The translations under genes were made by a program, and so were the position numbers. The notes beneath the pieces are model-generated. The model ran no database searches. It was not told where the DNA came from and worked only from the letters and a program-made list of their open reading frames with translations. Below, in pieces: positions 25,704-34,236 of a DNA stretch of 64,000 nucleotides (its first letter is position 1; each line of letters opens with the position of its first letter). The stretch covers positions 62,001 to 126,000 of the forward strand of contig CALFZO010000109.1 of NCBI GenBank assembly GCA_937952305.1. The letters run 5' to 3'. This DNA is from an uncultured Anaerolineales bacterium. Lineage in GTDB: Bacteria; Chloroflexota; Anaerolineae; Anaerolineales; UBA6663.

Positions 25704-26518
25704 GATGGCTCTTTGTCGTAGATGCGTTTGAGGAAGGTCCGCACGCCCGTAATCTGATTCAACCACATGACCAGGCTGGGCGAAAAGACGTTCAGGGTCT
25801 GGAACAGCCAGAAGGGCCGGGCCGCCACCACCACATCCACGGCGTCTTGCTCAAGCGCCTGCAGCAGCCCGCGCACCACGGCCTCCGGCGGGCTGGCGCC
25901 CAGCAGGGGATGGGCGGTGGACCGGTGGTATGCGAACAGGCCGGTCTCCGTGACGAAGCCGGGGCTGACGGTGGAGACGCTCACGCCGGTACCCTCCAGT
26001 TCCACGCGCAAGGCCCAGCTCCAGGCCAGGACCGCGGCCTTGCTGGCGCCGTACACCGAGCCATAGGGCGTGCCCAGCTTGCCCGCCAGCGACGCCAGGT
26101 TAATTACATGGCCGCGCCGCCGGGCGAGCAGGCCTGGCAGGATCAGGCGCGTGAGCTGCATGGGTGCGGTGACGTTGGTGCCGATGATCTGGTCGATCTC
26201 GGCCGCTGTCTTGCGTTCGAAGCGGCTGTTGATTTCCACGCCGGCGTTGTTGATCAGCACATCGATGGGGCCGAGGGCGGCCTCCGCCTCGGCAGCCAGA
26301 CGGGCGCGGTCCGCGGCGGCGGTGACGTCGGCGGCGATGGGCACAACGCGGCCGGGCAGCCCGGCCAGGGCGGCGGCGGCGGCCTGGAGCTTGTCGGCCG
26401 AGCGCGCCGCCAGGGCCACATTCACACCGCGTTCGGCCAGCGCGCGCGCGAAGAGCGGGCCGAGGCCCTGGGAGCCGCCAGTCAGGATGGCGTTCGCGCC
26501 CTGGAGAGGTTTGATCAC
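25700..26518 (-). CDS. Short-chain dehydrogenase/reductase
   Basis: A 272-residue classical SDR: cofactor motif TGGSQGLG near residue 12, NNAGVE near residue 88, and YGASK as the YxxxK site near residue 154. The C-terminal region AVVRGLLQALEQD is typical of the DltE/YqjQ-like subgroup. I chose GTG 26518, which gives an ordinary SDR N-terminus; a longer in-frame start would overlap the lipoprotein gene. Its stop overlaps the moeA-like start. Substrate unknown; there is no sign that it takes part in molybdenum cofactor synthesis. Confidence 0.85.
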   Translation of the reverse strand: MIKPLQGANAILTGGSQGLGPLFARALAERGVNVALAARSADKLQAAAAALAGLPGRVVPIAADVTAAADRARLAAEAEAALGPIDVLINNAGVEINSRFERKTAAEIDQIIGTNVTAPMQLTRLILPGLLARRRGHVINLASLAGKLGTPYGSVYGASKAAVLAWSWALRVELEGTGVSVSTVSPGFVTETGLFAYHRSTAHPLLGASPPEAVVRGLLQALEQDAVDVVVAARPFWLFQTLNVFSPSLVMWLNQITGVRTFLKRIYDKEPS

Positions 26519-26525
26519 AGCGCCT

Positions 26526-27626
26526 TTACTCCTGCGGGATGAGCGCCAGGAAGCGCTCATTCACGTTGTCGAAATCCAAGAAAGGTTGAAAGACCAGCAC
26601 GACCGGGGCGCGCAGCGGCGTCTGCACCACGACCCAGCCCAGGTAGGTGCCGCCGGGAAACAGCGCGGCGTCCAGGGCCGGCTCGGGATCGACGACGGAG
26701 GGCGGATCGTAGCGGCGGCCGTCCCGATCCTGGGTCTTGAACGCGTAGCCGTCAATGAAGACGAGGCTGTCCTGCGTGTGGATGGCGCGCACCTGCACCT
26801 GGACGGCGATGTATTCCATGCCCGGCAGCGGGGGATCATTGAACTGGTTGGCGGCCTGGGCCATGGCCCAGGCTTCCTCGCCTCGGAGGGAGGCGCGCAC
26901 GGTCACCTCCCAATCCTCGCTCACCACCGTGGCGCCGAGCGGCGCCGGCTCGGCCGGGTCCGTGCCCAGGTCGGTGGGTGAGATCTGGTTCAGGCCGGCG
27001 TCAACGGCCACGAGGGCGCCGGGCTCCAGAGTCAGGAAGTAGGGCGGCGTCTCGTCCGGGTTGTCCAGCGGATCGACCATCAGGAGCAAGTTGGCTTCGT
27101 CCACGCCGATCAGGTAGGCGGCCCAGCCGGAGGCGCTTTCGCCAGCACGCAACTCGGCGCTCAGCTCCGGTTCCGGCGGGACCACCGCCGCCGCGAAATA
27201 GCGCCGCCGCAAATCGCCCGTGACTTTGAAGTCGGCATCGCCCACTTCCCGCGGGGAGTCGCCGCGCGTCACGTCCACTTGGAGCTGGATCAGCAGATAC
27301 TCCTGACCCTCCGGCGCCGGCTCGTTGAACATGTTGGCCTGGGCGAGGCGTTCCCAGGCCTCCGTGCCGCGCACCACCTCCAGGACGGTCACGGTCATGG
27401 CCGGCAGTTCGGCCGGCTGGTCGCCGGGCAGCGGCGCGCCGCGGCTCAGGCCGAGTTCGCGCTCAGCCGTGGCGGTGGCGGCGACGGTCGGCCGCGTTCG
27501 CGGCGGCGTGGGCGTGGGCAGGGGCGCGGGCGTGGGGACAGTTTCGGTCGGCGCCAAGACGGTCTGGCAGGCGAGCGCGGCGGCGGCCAGGGCCGCCAGA
27601 GCCCAGGCGGAGCGAGGTGGGCGCAT
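26526..27626 (-). CDS. Secreted lipoprotein with two DUF4352-like domains
   Basis: A 366-residue protein with a lipoprotein-type signal (hydrophobic residues 7-19 and Cys20 in AALAC). A Pro/Thr-rich linker of about 45 residues follows, then two related beta-sandwich units at about 75-205 and 225-360. Both units contain AWERLAQANMFN/AWAMAQAANQFN, then EYLLIQLQV/EYIAVQVQV, then a GWAAYLIG/GWVVVQTP strand, which is the DUF4352-like repeat. It should sit on the outer face of the membrane. It starts 10 nt after the serine-kinase-like gene. The role is unknown. Confidence 0.75.
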   Translation of the reverse strand: MRPPRSAWALAALAAAALACQTVLAPTETVPTPAPLPTPTPPRTRPTVAATATAERELGLSRGAPLPGDQPAELPAMTVTVLEVVRGTEAWERLAQANMFNEPAPEGQEYLLIQLQVDVTRGDSPREVGDADFKVTGDLRRRYFAAAVVPPEPELSAELRAGESASGWAAYLIGVDEANLLLMVDPLDNPDETPPYFLTLEPGALVAVDAGLNQISPTDLGTDPAEPAPLGATVVSEDWEVTVRASLRGEEAWAMAQAANQFNDPPLPGMEYIAVQVQVRAIHTQDSLVFIDGYAFKTQDRDGRRYDPPSVVDPEPALDAALFPGGTYLGWVVVQTPLRAPVVLVFQPFLDFDNVNERFLALIPQE

Positions 27627-27636
27627 CGGCGGCGGC

Positions 27637-28488
27637 CTATTCGTCGAACAGGAAGGTGGCTTCGCCGTAGTAGCGCACGGCCCGGTCGGCGAACTTCGCT
27701 TTGACCCAGGCCTGCAGGCGCTCGGTTTTCGCGGTGAGCGAGTCCACAATGCGCAGCTCGGCGAGCGGGTAGTTTACGCGCAGGACGCGGCCTTGGATCA
27801 GGTGACGCGTGAGGCCGGGCGGCAAGAGCTCGCCATCGCGGGCCAGCGCCAGCACTTCGGCCGGCTCGTAGTTGGGGAAGATCACGAGCGCGGTCAGATC
27901 CGGGTAGACGGCGCGCGTCTCCACCACGTCGCTGGAGACGGTGCGGTGCAGGGCGCCGCGCGCTTTGTAGGTATCCACCAGGGCGTTCAGCAGCCGGTTC
28001 TGCGCGTGCAGGCTGTGCTCGCGCGAGCGGGCCGCCAGCACATGGCCGTCGGCGCGGATCACGTAAGCAATCAGGTCGCGGCGGGCCAGGTCGGCGCGCG
28101 CGCTGAGGGTGTCGGTGGGGCGCAGGTCCAGGCCGTCGATGGCGTGCAGAGCGGCCCAGAACGCCTCTGGCTCCAGGCCGGCCACGGCGTGATGCCAGGT
28201 GCTGAGCGTCACCTGGGGCGGCTCGTACTGCACCACCTGCACCAGGATGTGCGGGTAACCGAGCTGGGCCAGCGCCGTGCACCGGTTGGCGCCGTCCAGG
28301 ACCACGTAACGCAGCGGCTGACCGGGGCCGCCGCCGTCCAGCGGCGCCACCAGCGGCGGGTTCTTGAGCACGCCCTCGGCTTGCAGACGTTTGATGAGCG
28401 GGGTCGTGCGCTGATCGTCGTTGTACTCGTGCTCGATGACGGCGTTGACTGGCACGATGCGAAGATCGGGGCTCTCGTGTGGGATCAT
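27637..28488 (-). CDS. SbnI/SerK-like (ParB-fold) free serine kinase candidate
   Basis: A 283-residue protein with a ParB/sulfiredoxin-fold N-terminus. LRIVPVNAVIEHEYNDDQ and YVVLDGANRCTALAQLG, followed by VTLSTWHHAV, line up with my memory of SbnI (staphyloferrin B cluster) and archaeal SerK, which phosphorylate free L-serine to O-phosphoserine. The candidate catalytic Glu is Glu21 (H-E pair), and DGANR corresponds to the DGxxR nucleotide motif. It lies 39 nt downstream of a CBS-family PLP gene on the same strand, which fits a serine-to-cysteine or cystathionine route. A generic ParB-like DNA-binding role is the alternative; no HTH domain is visible. Confidence 0.7.
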   Translation of the reverse strand: MIPHESPDLRIVPVNAVIEHEYNDDQRTTPLIKRLQAEGVLKNPPLVAPLDGGGPGQPLRYVVLDGANRCTALAQLGYPHILVQVVQYEPPQVTLSTWHHAVAGLEPEAFWAALHAIDGLDLRPTDTLSARADLARRDLIAYVIRADGHVLAARSREHSLHAQNRLLNALVDTYKARGALHRTVSSDVVETRAVYPDLTALVIFPNYEPAEVLALARDGELLPPGLTRHLIQGRVLRVNYPLAELRIVDSLTAKTERLQAWVKAKFADRAVRYYGEATFLFDE

Positions 28489-28527
28489 AGGCTCTCGTTG
28501 GCTGGCGGGCTGGGCCGGCGGCGGGCG

Positions 28528-29934
28528 TCAGTGACTGGCAAGATAGTCCAGGATGTCGATCTTGGTCAAGATGCCGACGGCGCGATCCGCCTCCAGGACG
28601 ACGGCGGCGTGGCCGTGGACAAAGACGCTCATCAGGCTCTCCAGGGTGGCGTCCGGTCCGAGGGTGGCCACCTCGCCGCGCATCAGGTCGGCGATGCGCT
28701 CGTCCGGGCTGTGGCGGTGGTCGGCCAGCACCAGATGGTTGAGCAGATCGACCTCGGTGGCCATCCCGAGTAATTGGCCGGCTTCGTCCACCACGGGCAC
28801 CTGCGAGATATCGTGGCGCTTCATCTTCTCGACCACGGCGCTGACCTTCTCCTCCGGCGCGGCCGTGATCACGGCGCGCAATTTCTTGGTGGCCAGCACG
28901 TCGGCGGCCGTGGCGCCGGCCCAGGCCGATTCCAGGAAGCCGTTCTCGCGCATCCAGTCGTCGTCGAAGACTTTGCTCAGATAGCGCGAGCCCGAGTCCG
29001 GCAGCAGCACCACCACCAGGCGCTCCGGCCCCAGATCGCGGCAGTAACGCAGGGCGCCGGCCACGGCTGACCCGGCCGAGCCGCCGCAGAAGAGGCCCTC
29101 TTCGCGGACCAGACGGCGCGTGGTCAGGAAGGTCTCCTTGTCGCCGACCTGGATGACCTCGTCGACGACGGACAGGTCCAGCGCCAGCGGCAGGAAATCC
29201 TCGCCGATGCCCTCGGTCTTGTAGGTGCGCGGCTGGGGGTTGTCCGGCATGCGGCCGAGCTTGTGGGTCTCATGCAGGATCGACCCATACGGGTCCACGC
29301 CGATGATGCGGATTTTGGGGTTCTTCTCTTTCAAGTAGCGGCCGACGCCCGTGATCGTGCCGCCGGTGCCCATCCCCAGGATCACGTCGGTGACGCGGCC
29401 GGCGGTCTGTTCCCAGATCTCGGGCCCAGTGGTCAGGTAATGGCTGCGCGGGTTCTCGGGGTTGTGATACTGGTTGGCCAGGATGGCGTTGGGCGTCTCG
29501 GCGACCACACGTTTGGCCACCTCGGTGTAGCTGCGCGGGTCGTCGGCGGCGACGGCGGTGGGGGTGATGATGACCTTGGAGCCGAAGGCCCGCAGCAGCC
29601 GAATCTTCTCCTGGCTCATCTTGTCCGGCATGACGAACACCGACTTGTAGCCCTTGATCGCGCACACCATGGCCAGCCCGACGCCGGTGTTGCCAGACGT
29701 GGCCTCCACCACGGTGCCGCCCGGCTTGAGGCGCCCCTCGCGCTCAGCCGCCTCCACGATATTGCGCCCGATCCGGTCTTTCACCGAACCGCCGGGGTTG
29801 AAGAACTCGGCCTTGGCCACCAACGCGCAGCGCAGGCCGCGCGCCAGGTTGTGCAGGCGCACCAGCGGAGTATGCCCAATCGTGTCCAGGATGTTGTCGT
29901 AGATCTGGGGTTCAGCGGGGAGGGCCTCAGACAT
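28528..29934 (-). CDS. Cystathionine beta-synthase / O-phosphoserine sulfhydrylase-type PLP enzyme
   Basis: A 468-residue PLP enzyme with a C-terminal pair of CBS domains (about 340-465). The PLP lysine lies in FNPGGSVKDR (near residue 51), the cofactor loop is SGNTGVG, and the phosphate-cradle motif is GMGTGGTITG near residue 198. The domain layout is that of bacterial cystathionine beta-synthase, which joins serine with homocysteine. Some CBS-like enzymes instead use O-phosphoserine with sulfide; the serine-kinase-like gene next door makes that worth considering. CBS domains suggest control by adenosyl ligands. Confidence 0.88.
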   Translation of the reverse strand: MSEALPAEPQIYDNILDTIGHTPLVRLHNLARGLRCALVAKAEFFNPGGSVKDRIGRNIVEAAEREGRLKPGGTVVEATSGNTGVGLAMVCAIKGYKSVFVMPDKMSQEKIRLLRAFGSKVIITPTAVAADDPRSYTEVAKRVVAETPNAILANQYHNPENPRSHYLTTGPEIWEQTAGRVTDVILGMGTGGTITGVGRYLKEKNPKIRIIGVDPYGSILHETHKLGRMPDNPQPRTYKTEGIGEDFLPLALDLSVVDEVIQVGDKETFLTTRRLVREEGLFCGGSAGSAVAGALRYCRDLGPERLVVVLLPDSGSRYLSKVFDDDWMRENGFLESAWAGATAADVLATKKLRAVITAAPEEKVSAVVEKMKRHDISQVPVVDEAGQLLGMATEVDLLNHLVLADHRHSPDERIADLMRGEVATLGPDATLESLMSVFVHGHAAVVLEADRAVGILTKIDILDYLASH

Positions 29935-30025
29935 TCTTGTTCCTTTTGGTCGCTTATTGGTTATGGCAAGCGTACCATAGAATAGAGTGTGATTTCAAAC
30001 GACTGAGGTCATGGCCGCCGGCGAC

Positions 30026-30054
30026 TTGTCCGGCCGGCGGCGCTCTGTTATAGT
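30026..30054 (+). promoter_or_regulatory. Sigma70-type promoter of the LysM glycosidase gene
   Basis: TTGTCC (30026-30031) and TATAGT (30049-30054) are separated by exactly 17 nt. The leader is about 125 nt and contains a GTTCC/GGAAC hairpin near 30062-30080. The rest of the gap from 29935 shows no gene. Confidence 0.7.
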
Positions 30055-30185
30055 CCAACCGAGTTCCAACAGTCTGGAACCAAACGTGGCTGTTGTGCGT
30101 CAGAGCGGTGGTCGGCGGGGCTGGCCTGTTTGGGCCGCTCTGGACCCCGGGTCAAGCGAAACTGCGCATCAGGAGTAAGGCAACG

Positions 30186-31841
30186 ATGAAGAAATTCGTC
30201 ACCGTGATCGTGGCGTTGGCGCTGGTGCTGACCAGCGTGCAGACGGCCTTGGCCGACACGATTTACATCGTCCAGCCCGGCGACTGGCTGGCGAAGATCG
30301 CCACGCGCTTCGGCGTGACCGTCCAGGCGATCCTGGACGCCAACGGCCTGGCCAACCCGAATCTGATCTTTGTCGGGCAGCGGCTGGTCATCCCCACCGG
30401 CGGCGGCAGTGCGCCGACGAGCGCGCCGCCGTCCCCGGGCAACACCGGCAGTTCGGTCTATATCGTGCAGTCCGGGGACTGGCTGTCGCGCATCGCCACC
30501 CGTTTTGGCGTGCCGCTGTCGGCGATCATGGCCGCCAACAACATCGCCAACCCGAGCCTGATCTTTGTCGGCCAGCGCCTCGTCATCCCCGGGCAGGGCA
30601 GCGCCAATCCGACGCCCGCGCCGGCTACTCCGGCGCCGTCGACGCCGGCCCCGGCCACCCAGCCGCCGACCAGCGGCGGGATCTACATCGTGCAGGCCGG
30701 CGACTGGCTGGCCAAGATCGCGGCCCGCTTTGGCGTCACCACCCAGGCGCTGATGGCCGCCAACGGCATCACCAACCCCAACCGCATCCTGGTAGGCCAG
30801 CAGTTGATCATCCCCGGCCAGGGCGGCGGTTCGGCGACGGCCACGCCGGCCCCGAGCACCCAGCCCACCCAGCCGCCGGTCACGTCGGTGCCGCCGCCGG
30901 CCAGCGGAGGCTCGTTTGAACTGGGCGGCCACGTGGACACCTTCTCGTTCCCGGACAAGATGAAGTTCGCGGGCATGTACTGGGTCAAGCGGCAGGTGCG
31001 CTGGTCGCCGGGCATGGCCGCCAGTGACTTTGCCAGCATGATCAACGACACGCATGCCCAGGGCTTTAAGATCCTGCTGGGCGTGGTCGGTCATCCCGGC
31101 GACATCTCCGGCGGCGCCAACTACGACGCCTACGCCGCCTTTGTGGGCGGCCTGGCGCGGCTGGGCGCGGACGGCATCGAAGTCTGGAACGAGATGAACA
31201 TCGACCGCGAGTGGCCGGCCGGGCAGATCAGCCCGACCGCGTACACCGACCTGCTGCGGCGGGCGTACGGCGCCATCAAGGGCGCCAATGCCAGCACGCT
31301 GGTGATCTCCGGCGCGCCGGCGCCGACGGGCGCCGAAGGCGCCTTCGGCCTGGACCATGTCTGGAATGACGACCGCTACGTGCGCGGCATGGCCGCCGCC
31401 GGGGCCGCCAACTACATGGACTGCCTGGGCATCCACTACAACGAGGGCATCGTCAGCCCGGTGCAGACCTCGGGCGATCCGCGCAACCCGTCCGATTTCT
31501 ACTCGCGCTACTACCAGACCATGGTGAGCACGTACTACAACGCCTTCGGCGGCGCGCGCCGGCTGTGCTTCACCGAGCTCGGCTTCCTGTCGCCGGAAGG
31601 CTTCGGCGGGCTGCCGTCCACCTTCGCCTGGGCCGCCGACACCAGCGTGGCGGAGCAGGCGCAGTGGCTGGGCGAGGCCGCCAACCTGGCCAAGAACAGC
31701 GGCGTGGTGCGGCTGATGATTATCTGGAACGTGGACTTCCGCCTGTACGGCGATGACCCGATGGGCGGCTTCTCGATCGTGCGGCCGGATGGCTCGTGCC
31801 GGGCCTGCGACGAGTTGCGCAAGGTGACCGGCGGGCGCTAA
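30186..31841 (+). CDS. Secreted LysM protein with clan-A glycosidase-like domain
   Basis: A 551-residue exported protein. A signal peptide (residues 1-23, ending TALA) is followed by three LysM repeats (about 26-70, 97-141 and 172-216), each with PGDWL/SGDWL/AGDWL and GQRLVIP/GQQLIIP ends, joined by Pro/Thr/Ser linkers. The C-terminal domain (about 255-551) looks like a (beta/alpha)8 glycosidase: EVWNEMN supplies the NE acid/base Glu and CFTELGF the nucleophile Glu. LysM binds peptidoglycan or chitin, so this may be a wall-attached glycosidase. SD GGAG is 11 nt upstream. Confidence 0.85.
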   Translation: MKKFVTVIVALALVLTSVQTALADTIYIVQPGDWLAKIATRFGVTVQAILDANGLANPNLIFVGQRLVIPTGGGSAPTSAPPSPGNTGSSVYIVQSGDWLSRIATRFGVPLSAIMAANNIANPSLIFVGQRLVIPGQGSANPTPAPATPAPSTPAPATQPPTSGGIYIVQAGDWLAKIAARFGVTTQALMAANGITNPNRILVGQQLIIPGQGGGSATATPAPSTQPTQPPVTSVPPPASGGSFELGGHVDTFSFPDKMKFAGMYWVKRQVRWSPGMAASDFASMINDTHAQGFKILLGVVGHPGDISGGANYDAYAAFVGGLARLGADGIEVWNEMNIDREWPAGQISPTAYTDLLRRAYGAIKGANASTLVISGAPAPTGAEGAFGLDHVWNDDRYVRGMAAAGAANYMDCLGIHYNEGIVSPVQTSGDPRNPSDFYSRYYQTMVSTYYNAFGGARRLCFTELGFLSPEGFGGLPSTFAWAADTSVAEQAQWLGEAANLAKNSGVVRLMIIWNVDFRLYGDDPMGGFSIVRPDGSCRACDELRKVTGGR

Positions 31842-31863
31842 GCCGCGCCGGGCCGAAACCGAA

Positions 31864-31899
31864 AAGCAGGCCGCCGGATCTGGGCGGCCTGCTTTTTTT
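31864..31899 (+). terminator. Rho-independent terminator after the LysM gene
   Basis: A perfect 12-bp stem (31864-31875 with 31883-31894), 7-nt loop, and a run of seven T. The A-rich start of the left arm means it could also serve the convergent glgB transcript. Confidence 0.9.
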
Positions 31900-31952
31900 G
31901 TTGGGCGAAAGCCTGCGGCGCGCGGAGCGGCGGCCTGGACTTTGGCCTGGCC

Positions 31953-34193
31953 TCAGTCTCCGGCCACCAGCGGCGCTCCGCCGCTCGGCTTGAGGAACAC
32001 CACGCCCAGCGGTGGGATGGTGATGACGACCGAGTTGGGCTGTCCCTGCCAGGCGGTGGGCTCGGACGGCCGGCCGCCGGCGTTGCCCAGGTTGCTGCCC
32101 CCGTACACGGCCGCGTCGCTGTTCAGAATCTCGTGATAGAAGCCGGGCACCGGCACACCCACCCGGTAGCCCGTGCGCGGCACGGGCGTAAAGTTGGCCA
32201 CCACCACCAGGCCTTCGCGCTTTTCCTTGGCGTAGCGCACGAATGACACGATGCTGTTGTCGACGTCGCGGAAGTCGATCCACTGGAAGCCGTCCCAGTG
32301 GAAGTCCACCTCGTGGAGCGCCGGCTCGGCCCGGTACAGGTGGTTGAGGTCGCGCACGTACTGCAGCACCTGGCGATGGCGCTCGCTGCCGGCCTGGGCC
32401 GGGTCCAGCAGCTGCCAGTCCAGGCCGGTCTGGAAGTTCCACTCATTCCACTGCCCGAACTCGCAGCTCATCATCAGCAGTTTCTTGCCGGGGTGGGCGT
32501 ACATGTAGGCATACAGCGCCCGCAAGTTGGCGAAGCGCTGCCAGTCGTCGCCCGGCATCTTATTGAGCATCGAGCGCTTGCCGTAGACGATCTCGTCATG
32601 CGAGAACGACAGGACAAAATTCTCGCTGAAGGCGTACATCATGGCGAAGGTCAGGGCGTTGTGGTGGTAGCGCCGGAAGACCGAGTCCTTCTGGAAGTAC
32701 TCGAGCATGTCGTGCATCCAGCCCATGTTCCACTTCAGGTCGAAGCCCAGGCCGCCCAGGTAAACCGGGCGCGAGACCATCGGCCAAGACGTGGACTCCT
32801 CGGCGTAGGTGAGCGCGTCCGGGAAGTGCTCGTGGACCAGCTCGTTGAAGCGCTTGAGGAAGTCCACGGCCTCCAGGTTCTCGCGGCCGCCGAAGCGGTT
32901 GGGGACCCACTCGCCGGATTTGCGCGAGTAATCCAGATAGAGCATGGAGGCCACCGCGTCCACGCGCAGGCCGTCGATGTGGTACTGCTCAAGCCAGAAG
33001 AGCGCGTTGCTGAGCAGGAAGTTGCGCACCTCGTTGCGGCCGAAGTTGAAGATGAACGTGCCCCAGTCTTTGTGCTCGCCCTGGCGCGGGTCGGCGTGCT
33101 CGTACAGGTGCGTGCCGTCGAAGTAACCCAAGCCGTGCTCGTCCTTGGGGAAGTGCGCGGGCACCCAGTCTACGATCACGCCCAGGCCGGCCTGGTGCGC
33201 GCGGTCGACGAAGTAGCGGAAGTCATCTGGGGAGCCGAAGCGCGACGTGGGCGCGAAATAGCCGGTGACCTGGTAGCCCCACGAGCCGTCGAAGGGGTGC
33301 TCGGCCACCGGCATCAGCTCCAGATGCGTGAAGCCCAGGTCCCGGACGTAGGGGACGAGCTCATCGGCCAGCTCGCGGTAGGTCAGCCAGCGGCCGTCCG
33401 GGCCGCGCCGCCACGAGCCCAGGTGGACTTCGTAGATGGCCTGGGGCGCGTCCAAGCTCTGCCGCGTCTTGCGGTTGGCCAGCCAGTCTGCGTCCTGCCA
33501 CTGGTATTGCGTCAGGTCGTACACGACCGAGGCGTTGTTGGGCCGCACCTCGGACGCGAAGCCGTAGGGGTCGGCTTTCTTCACCATGAACCCGAGGAAG
33601 CGGCTCTTGATCTCGTACTTGTAGACGGTGCCGGGGCCGACGCCGGGCAGGAACAGCTCCCACAGGCCGCTGGCGCCGCGCGGCCGCATCGGGTGGCGCC
33701 GGCCATCCCAGCGGTTGAAGTCGCCGACGACGCTGACGCGCTGAGCGCCGGGCGCCCAGACCGTGAAGAGCGTGCCCGCGACGTGTTGGTGCACGCTCGG
33801 GTGCGCGCCGAGCTGGGTGTACGCCCGGACCAGATTGCCCTCGTTGAACAGATACAGGTCCGTCTCGCTCAGCACCGGCGCGAAGCGATATGGGTCGTCG
33901 ACCACCGTCGTCTGGCCGTTGGGGTCGGTGAGCACGAGCTGATACTCGAAGAACGCCTCCCCCTCGGGGAAGACGGCCTCGAAAAAGCCGGCTTCGTGCA
34001 GGCGCTCCATCGGCGTCTGCGTCACACCCTCCGGGCTGGACCGTTGGACGGCCGCGGTGGCGGCCTCCGGCTGGAAGGTGCGGACCACCAGGCCAGGGCC
34101 GGCCGGGTTGGGGTGCAGACCCAGCAGATCGAACGGCGCGCTGGCGTAGGCGCCGACAACGGAGGCGATGGCGTTGGCGTCGAGGGTGGGCAT
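31953..34193 (-). CDS. glgB: 1,4-alpha-glucan branching enzyme
   Basis: Introduces alpha-1,6 branches during glycogen synthesis. The 746-residue GH13 protein has the CBM48 N-terminal region (HPSVHQHVAGTLFTVWAPGA), the nucleophile in GLRVDAVASMLYLDYS, the acid/base Glu in TYAEESTSWP and FSHDEIVYGKRS. The length and the two N-terminal beta modules are typical of bacterial GlgB. SD AAGGAG lies 5 nt before the ATG. It is 43 nt downstream of a GH57 gene, so the two form a glycogen or alpha-glucan operon. Confidence 0.96.
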   Translation of the reverse strand: MPTLDANAIASVVGAYASAPFDLLGLHPNPAGPGLVVRTFQPEAATAAVQRSSPEGVTQTPMERLHEAGFFEAVFPEGEAFFEYQLVLTDPNGQTTVVDDPYRFAPVLSETDLYLFNEGNLVRAYTQLGAHPSVHQHVAGTLFTVWAPGAQRVSVVGDFNRWDGRRHPMRPRGASGLWELFLPGVGPGTVYKYEIKSRFLGFMVKKADPYGFASEVRPNNASVVYDLTQYQWQDADWLANRKTRQSLDAPQAIYEVHLGSWRRGPDGRWLTYRELADELVPYVRDLGFTHLELMPVAEHPFDGSWGYQVTGYFAPTSRFGSPDDFRYFVDRAHQAGLGVIVDWVPAHFPKDEHGLGYFDGTHLYEHADPRQGEHKDWGTFIFNFGRNEVRNFLLSNALFWLEQYHIDGLRVDAVASMLYLDYSRKSGEWVPNRFGGRENLEAVDFLKRFNELVHEHFPDALTYAEESTSWPMVSRPVYLGGLGFDLKWNMGWMHDMLEYFQKDSVFRRYHHNALTFAMMYAFSENFVLSFSHDEIVYGKRSMLNKMPGDDWQRFANLRALYAYMYAHPGKKLLMMSCEFGQWNEWNFQTGLDWQLLDPAQAGSERHRQVLQYVRDLNHLYRAEPALHEVDFHWDGFQWIDFRDVDNSIVSFVRYAKEKREGLVVVANFTPVPRTGYRVGVPVPGFYHEILNSDAAVYGGSNLGNAGGRPSEPTAWQGQPNSVVITIPPLGVVFLKPSGGAPLVAGD

Positions 34194-34236
34194 GGGCGCT
34201 CCTTGACGGTCAGGTGGACGGGCCGGGCGGCCGATC

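Noticed and set aside
27637..28488. Chromosome-partition ParB
   Set aside because: There is no HTH domain or parS-binding region, no parA gene next to it, and the STWHH motif matches SbnI-like proteins better.
30062..30185. Possible c-di-AMP (ydaO-type) riboswitch upstream of the LysM gene
   Set aside because: Wall-hydrolase genes often have one, but the leader lacks the conserved core motifs that I remember for the class.
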